From NCBI GenBank assembly GCA_015654985.1, contig JAATFW010000344.1, positions 1 to 38,427 of the forward strand: a DNA stretch of 38,427 nucleotides, read 5' to 3'. This document shows, in pieces, positions 34,865-38,427 of this stretch. The position numbers and the translations under genes are program-made. A model generated the notes under the pieces. That model made no database searches, was not told the DNA's origin, and saw nothing but the letters and a program-made list of their open reading frames with translations. Position 1 is the stretch's first letter. The number at the start of each line of letters is the position of its first letter. Source of the stretch: Sphingobacteriales bacterium. GTDB taxonomy: Bacteria; Bacteroidota; Bacteroidia; Sphingobacteriales; Sphingobacteriaceae.

Positions 34865-35064
34865 GCAAAGGGTAAGGAGCTGTATATAGAGTTAAAGCGA
34901 GATAAAACTGTTATTTTTGTTACACACCGATTAAGCACGGTAAAAAATGCTGATCAAATTGTTGTGCTTTCAAACGGTGTAATAGTTGAAATCGGCAACC
35001 ATGAAGAATTGGCCGAAAAACGAGGTATATATCCTTAATAAAAGAACAATTATCACTAAATTAA
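34865..35064 (+). pseudogene. 3' fragment of an ABC exporter gene (bacteriocin-exporter-like)
   Basis: The frame reads LKRDKTVIFVTHRLSTVKNA then DQIVVLSNGVIVEIGNHEEL, the H-loop and end of an ABC ATPase domain, closest in style to peptidase-containing peptide exporters. After KRGIYP the frame hits a stop, but shifting one base near 35034 restores LIKEQLSLN and a stop at 35062-35064, the usual C-terminus. Walker A, signature, Walker B and all membrane helices are missing. The restored stop is 4 nt before the next gene, so an intact operon once existed: ABC exporter, small membrane protein, erythromycin-esterase-like protein. Confidence 0.8.
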
Positions 35065-35068
35065 TTAT

Positions 35069-35257
35069 ATGAAAGTTTCCTTAACTGAAAAGATACTGAA
35101 CTACGCTTCAGTTATTATTCTTCTGATTGCGATTGTCGGTGTCATTCTGCACGTTATTCCCGATTTAATAGAAATACTTGTTATAGCCGGATTAGCAATG
35201 TCTACCATCAGTAAATCAATGACCATAAGAAGGCTAAAAGCATTCATACAACAATGA
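35069..35257 (+). CDS. Small membrane protein (62 aa, two TM helices)
   Basis: A 62-residue hydrophobic protein. Two membrane segments are evident, IILLIAIVGVILHVIP and IEILVIAGLAMSTIS, followed by a basic tail (MTIRRLKAFIQQ) that probably faces the cytoplasm. Its stop overlaps the ATG of the next gene (ATGA-type overlap), showing translational coupling with the erythromycin-esterase-like protein. No family name is known to me. The position behind an ABC peptide exporter fragment suggests a role in export of, or immunity to, a peptide product; that is inference. Confidence 0.75.
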   Translation: MKVSLTEKILNYASVIILLIAIVGVILHVIPDLIEILVIAGLAMSTISKSMTIRRLKAFIQQ

Positions 35258-36537
35258 AAGTGAAATATCTTTTATTGGGCAGTATTATTGTAATGATAAT
35301 GCTATTATCCTACTTTTACTTCAAGCCGACTACCGTAAAATCAGCCGATGTAGAAAGAATATTTTCCAGACTGAATACCGTAGCGCTATCTGATTCAAAT
35401 TATTCCTTTTTAAAACCAATCGGCGACAGGTCTAAAATAATTGCTATTGGTGAATCAACGCATGGCAGTAAGGAGTTTAATCAAATTCGCCTCATATTCT
35501 TTAAATTTTTGGTTGAGAAATGTGGCTATAGCTTATTCTTTGTAGAGGCGGAGTTTACATCGATTTTACCACTGAATAAATATATAAGAACCGGTGAGGG
35601 TGACCCCGAGCAACTTATTAGTTTAACCCGCTCTTGGGTATGGAACAATTATGAATTGCTGGATATCGTACAATGGATGAGGACCTACAATAAGGCAAAC
35701 CCTCAGCGCACATCATTGGAGCTTTTTGGCGTAGATATGCGGAATACATGGTCGTTATTATTTCAAATAAAAGGTTTCTTTAGTCATCATGAAACGACAA
35801 ATAAATCTACGATATTAAAGGTAATCCATGAAATGTACCAACTAAAAACTTCCAGTGAGGAATATAACAACAAACTTAAAACACTAGCAGCGCTCATACA
35901 TCAGGACATTAAACAGGCTGATCAAACCTTAAAATTATCCTCAAGGGACTTAATTTATTTTTATGAGATAATAGTAAAAGAACAGCTTGAACTTTCAGAT
36001 GCAAGATCTGTCGATCAAAAGATCCGCCTGCGCGACAAGTTTATGGCTGATAATATTCTCTGGCTTGCAGGGTCAAACCAGAAAGGCCTATTTGGAGCAC
36101 ATAATGTGCATATTGACAAATATGGAAATGTGACAGCTCTTTCGTTGGTTAAGAAAAACTATACAGGCAGCTATCTTCGTAAAGCACTAGGAGAAAGGTA
36201 TTTTGCAATATACTCGGATTTTTCACACGGATATACTCGTGCAACGAACGCCAATACTTCGGCAGTCACCGATTTCAAAATTCAGATAAACCGAAATATG
36301 ATCTCTTACTACCTTAATGAGAAGAAAAAGGCTGCTTTTTTCTTGAATATTCGACAACTAAGCCCTGACGATAGACAAATTCTCAATCGATCTTATCTTT
36401 TCAACAATCTGGGATCAACATACATGACAGAACGGAATAATACCAGAACGTTCAATTTGGTGAAGCAATATGACGGTTATATATATATTCCTGTAATTTC
36501 TGCGTCTAAAAAAGCCAAATCAAGAGATTTATTTTGA
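35254..36537 (+). CDS. Erythromycin-esterase-family protein, membrane-anchored
   Basis: A 427-aa protein with an N-terminal membrane anchor (YLLLGSIIVMIMLLSYFYF). The Ere fold follows: IIAIGESTHGSKEF (residues about 62-75, with Glu67 and His70), FFVEAEF near 100, SWVWNNYELLDIVQWM (127-142), GVDMRNT near 160 and GAHNVHID near 290, the second conserved histidine. True macrolide esterases are cytoplasmic; this anchored form is more likely a hydrolase of unknown substrate. In Bacteroidota such genes occur beside lanthipeptide/bacteriocin exporters, in keeping with the ABC fragment upstream. Its start overlaps the small membrane gene by 4 nt. Confidence 0.88.
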   Translation: MKVKYLLLGSIIVMIMLLSYFYFKPTTVKSADVERIFSRLNTVALSDSNYSFLKPIGDRSKIIAIGESTHGSKEFNQIRLIFFKFLVEKCGYSLFFVEAEFTSILPLNKYIRTGEGDPEQLISLTRSWVWNNYELLDIVQWMRTYNKANPQRTSLELFGVDMRNTWSLLFQIKGFFSHHETTNKSTILKVIHEMYQLKTSSEEYNNKLKTLAALIHQDIKQADQTLKLSSRDLIYFYEIIVKEQLELSDARSVDQKIRLRDKFMADNILWLAGSNQKGLFGAHNVHIDKYGNVTALSLVKKNYTGSYLRKALGERYFAIYSDFSHGYTRATNANTSAVTDFKIQINRNMISYYLNEKKKAAFFLNIRQLSPDDRQILNRSYLFNNLGSTYMTERNNTRTFNLVKQYDGYIYIPVISASKKAKSRDLF

Positions 36538-36575
36538 GTTTACGATGACGGTTTTAAATGACATTGCGAAGAAAG

Positions 36576-36731
36576 ATGGATTTTCGAAAAATTGTTAAGG
36601 GTTCCTTTTTATTGCTTTTCTTGAGTTACCGTTCTATTTTTGCGATTCAGAAGCTTTCGGGTTCGAAGCAGCTTACCAGTCTTATCTCATACAGCGAATC
36701 GGGTGGCATTATTGCATATATTGGGGAGTAA
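36576..36731 (+). CDS. Possible small exported protein (51 aa)
   Basis: An ATG-opened frame of 51 codons: a basic N-terminus, a hydrophobic core and a likely cleavage region (KGSFLLLFLSYRSIFA), then QKLSGSKQLTSLISYSES. It could be a short secreted peptide or the 5' stub of a truncated gene. It lies 38 bp after the Ere-like gene. No homologue is recognised. The rest of the 36538-36875 gap is AT-rich and featureless. Confidence 0.3.
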   Translation: MDFRKIVKGSFLLLFLSYRSIFAIQKLSGSKQLTSLISYSESGGIIAYIGE

Positions 36732-36875
36732 TTACGATAGCACATCTGTTTTTAATTAATTCATTGATAGCGTTAGTAAATATATTTATTTAAACATTCG
36801 TCTGCCACTTTAAATTTTTCCGTTACACTGCTTTGCGAGACAAATCAATGTCGTTATCTTAGTGAAAAATTAACC

Positions 36876-37904
36876 ATGAACCCTGAACAACCGGCCCCTT
36901 TTCACACCTGCAATTCTGTTACGGAAGGCACGGATTATCAAATTCCGAAAGCTAAAACAGGCAGATCACTGATAAGAATCAGAAATATAGCAATAGCCCT
37001 GGTAATTGCCTTTCAATCCCCTCTGTCTTTTGCTCAGGATTTCCAGAAAAGGTTTGAGGAATTTAGTGCGGCCAAAGATACGGCCGGTCAGAGAACCGTT
37101 CTCATGGAGTGGGAAAAGAAAGATCCCCGGAATCCCGAGTTATACGTAGCCGGGTTTAACTTTTTTGTACAAAAAAGTATGCAGGAATTTATTAGCCTTC
37201 AGAAGACACGTCAGGGGCAAGATGGCCTACAACTCCTTGATTCTACAGGTAAAACAGCGGGATATCTTAACAGTAATGTAGGGTTTGATGCATATAGTCT
37301 GAAAAGAGGTATTGATTATATCAATCAGGGTATCACAGTTTTTCCTGATCGTCTTGATATGCGGTTTGGAAAAGTATACATTCTCGGTCAAAGCGGAAAC
37401 TACTATGATTTTACCAGGGAAATAATAAGAGTGGTTGAACAATCCGGCATAAATAAGAATGCATGGCAGTGGACAGGAAATAAGCCGGTAGAGCATCCCC
37501 GGGAGTTTATGCTTAGCACTGTCCAGAAATATGTGGTGCAGCTTTACAATACGCAGAACGATTCCCTGTTCAGCAATATGGTCGAAATTGCCGCGGCTGT
37601 ATTAAAGCTTTACCCTGATCATGTGGAAAGCCTGTCCAACCTATCGGTCGTTTACTTAATAAGAGAGGAGAATCAGAAAGCGCTTGCCATATTGTTAAGG
37701 GCGGAAAAGACAGCTCCAAACGATTCCGTTATATTGAATAATATTGCTGAAACATATAAACGCCTGGGCAATTATCCAAATGCCATTAAATACTACGAAC
37801 TGGTATTAAATCGTGGAGATGAAGAAGCAAAGACAGTTGCAAGAGCTCAGATTGAGACATTAAAAAAGAAGCAGGAGGCATTACAGCGGAGAGCTCCCCG
37901 ATGA
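36876..37904 (+). CDS. Exported tetratricopeptide-repeat protein
   Basis: A 342-aa protein whose hydrophobic signal-like segment (IRNIAIALVIAFQSPLSFAQ) lies at residues about 36-55, unusually far from the ATG; a start nearer the segment is possible, but no better in-frame ATG exists. The C-terminal part carries TPR units (AAAVLKLYPDHVESLSNLSVV, ALAILLRAEKTAPNDSVILNN, AIKYYELVLNRGDEEAKTVA). TPRs mediate protein contacts; no function is inferred. A near -7 element TATCTTAG lies upstream. The gene's 3' end borders the SDR remnant on the other strand. Confidence 0.85.
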   Translation: MNPEQPAPFHTCNSVTEGTDYQIPKAKTGRSLIRIRNIAIALVIAFQSPLSFAQDFQKRFEEFSAAKDTAGQRTVLMEWEKKDPRNPELYVAGFNFFVQKSMQEFISLQKTRQGQDGLQLLDSTGKTAGYLNSNVGFDAYSLKRGIDYINQGITVFPDRLDMRFGKVYILGQSGNYYDFTREIIRVVEQSGINKNAWQWTGNKPVEHPREFMLSTVQKYVVQLYNTQNDSLFSNMVEIAAAVLKLYPDHVESLSNLSVVYLIREENQKALAILLRAEKTAPNDSVILNNIAETYKRLGNYPNAIKYYELVLNRGDEEAKTVARAQIETLKKKQEALQRRAPR

Positions 37905-38267
37905 TATCTGGCACACTAAAGAGCGCAGGACTGACACCTCTAAGAAGATCACTACGGTAAGCGGCGAAACGTTTTTGCCGCAGATCGAATTCCAGGTAAA
38001 AAGCATGCATTTTGCCAAGTAATCCACCCAGAATAGCATTCACCATTTCGGTAGCAATAGGTTCATAGGCTTGGGTAACTTCGGCCTTGTCTGCATTTAC
38101 GCCAACTTTTACGCCTTTGCTCATTTCAGTGGGATAAACGCCAGGTTGAATGGTAACATTGTCGATATTAAATTGCTTCAATTCATCTTGAATAGATTCC
38201 GTAATAGCTTCCGCAGCAAATTTTTAAGAAAGGTATGCTCCCATAAACGGAAGTTAATGACAATATT
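37905..38267 (-). pseudogene. SDR-family oxidoreductase remnant (C-terminal half)
   Basis: Minus strand. A first short segment reads NIVIN and SVYGSIPFL (38267-38225), the beta-5 region of an SDR. A shifted frame then gives KFAAEAITESIQDELKQFNI then DNVTIQPGVYPTEMSK, the helix after the YxxxK motif and the conserved PG-x-[YF]-PT-x-M. The YxxxK itself lies in a deletion at the frame change near 38224. The frame runs on to about 37905. The first 130 or so residues with TGxxxGIG and NNAG are absent. The piece directly abuts an HxlR fragment on the other strand. Confidence 0.82.
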
Positions 38268-38427
38268 CTAGCAGTAAATAAATCAAAATTTGTTTATCGT
38301 CTTAGCCGTAAAGGAATTGATTTATTATCCGTTCTAATTGAAGTTATACTTTGGTCTGCCAAATATGACGAACATACGGTTATTGCTGCAAATTTCGTCA
38401 AATCTGCTACGCAGGAGAGAACCAAAG
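38268..38427 (+). pseudogene. HxlR-type regulator fragment (C-terminal part, 5'-truncated, runs off edge)
   Basis: The plus-strand frame, open from 38247 to the right edge, reads KFVYRLSRKGIDLLSVLIEV then ILWSAKYDEHTVIAANFVKS, the wing and last helix of an HxlR-family regulator. An in-frame TAA at 38244 and the lack of any in-frame ATG, GTG or TTG show that the N-terminal DNA-binding helices are gone. It lies back to back with the SDR remnant, so the deletion removed both N-termini and the shared promoter. The 3' end is outside the window. Confidence 0.65.

Noticed and set aside
34838-35038. 66-aa frame as an intact small ABC protein
   Set aside because: It contains only the last part of an ABC ATPase domain and ends at a frameshift; the GTG start has no support.
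37786-38181. 131-aa ATG-opened frame as an intact gene
   Set aside because: It is the tail of an SDR remnant that runs on into the antisense of the TPR gene.

Overview
The window comes from a member of the Bacteroidota, most likely the Sphingobacteriaceae (Pedobacter/Mucilaginibacter type). The support is the gene families present, the many promoters with the Bacteroidota -7 element TAnnTTTG, the absence of Shine-Dalgarno sequences, and families typical of that group (A2M, DUF4965, TlpA with DUF4369, orphan Crp/Fnr and AraC regulators). No rRNA, tRNA, CRISPR array, intact transposase or phage gene was seen.

Left part (1-8.5 kb, mostly minus strand) is core-like: a membrane-anchored alpha-2-macroglobulin running off the left edge, a 134-aa conserved protein, DNA topoisomerase I (topA), then tRNA 2-thiouridylase (mnmA). 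From 8.5 to 12.7 kb lies a MarR-controlled efflux operon (marR-tolC-hlyD-ABC2 permease, no ATPase gene) whose promoter carries a clear MarR-type operator. From 13 to 18.5 kb there are an AraC regulator, a HAD-IIA phosphatase, a luciferase-like oxidoreductase, and a quinone-reductase-like MDR enzyme preceded by a Crp/Fnr-like regulator. A single-chain ABC exporter, a decayed XRE regulator, an MBL-fold hydrolase and a class I glutamine amidotransferase follow.

From 22.9 to 30 kb small regulator/enzyme modules are packed together: Crp/Fnr with VOC-SRPBCC-VOC; TetR with a MazG-like protein; AraC with aldo/keto reductase; ArsR with AHSA1/SRPBCC. Between them lie a decayed HxlR/SDR pair and a long palindromic repeat. 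The last part (30-38.4 kb) has a large secreted DUF4965 glutaminase-like protein, a TlpA-like thiol-disulfide protein, a remnant operon (ABC transporter 3' fragment, small two-TM protein, erythromycin-esterase-like protein), a TPR protein, and at the right edge a second decayed SDR/HxlR pair.

The most interesting signal is regulatory. Both Crp/Fnr-like regulators are followed on the same strand by a perfect 6-4-6 palindrome whose centre is exactly 36.5 nt upstream of the end of a TAnnTTTG box serving the next gene. This is the geometry expected of a class II (about -42) activator site and suggests dedicated one-regulator/one-operon switches. The MarR and ArsR promoters instead carry palindromes touching or flanking the -7 box, as expected for repressors. 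The window also holds at least six broken genes recognisable only after allowing frameshifts, and a two-copy module of a terminator hairpin plus a conserved segment of about 48 nt.
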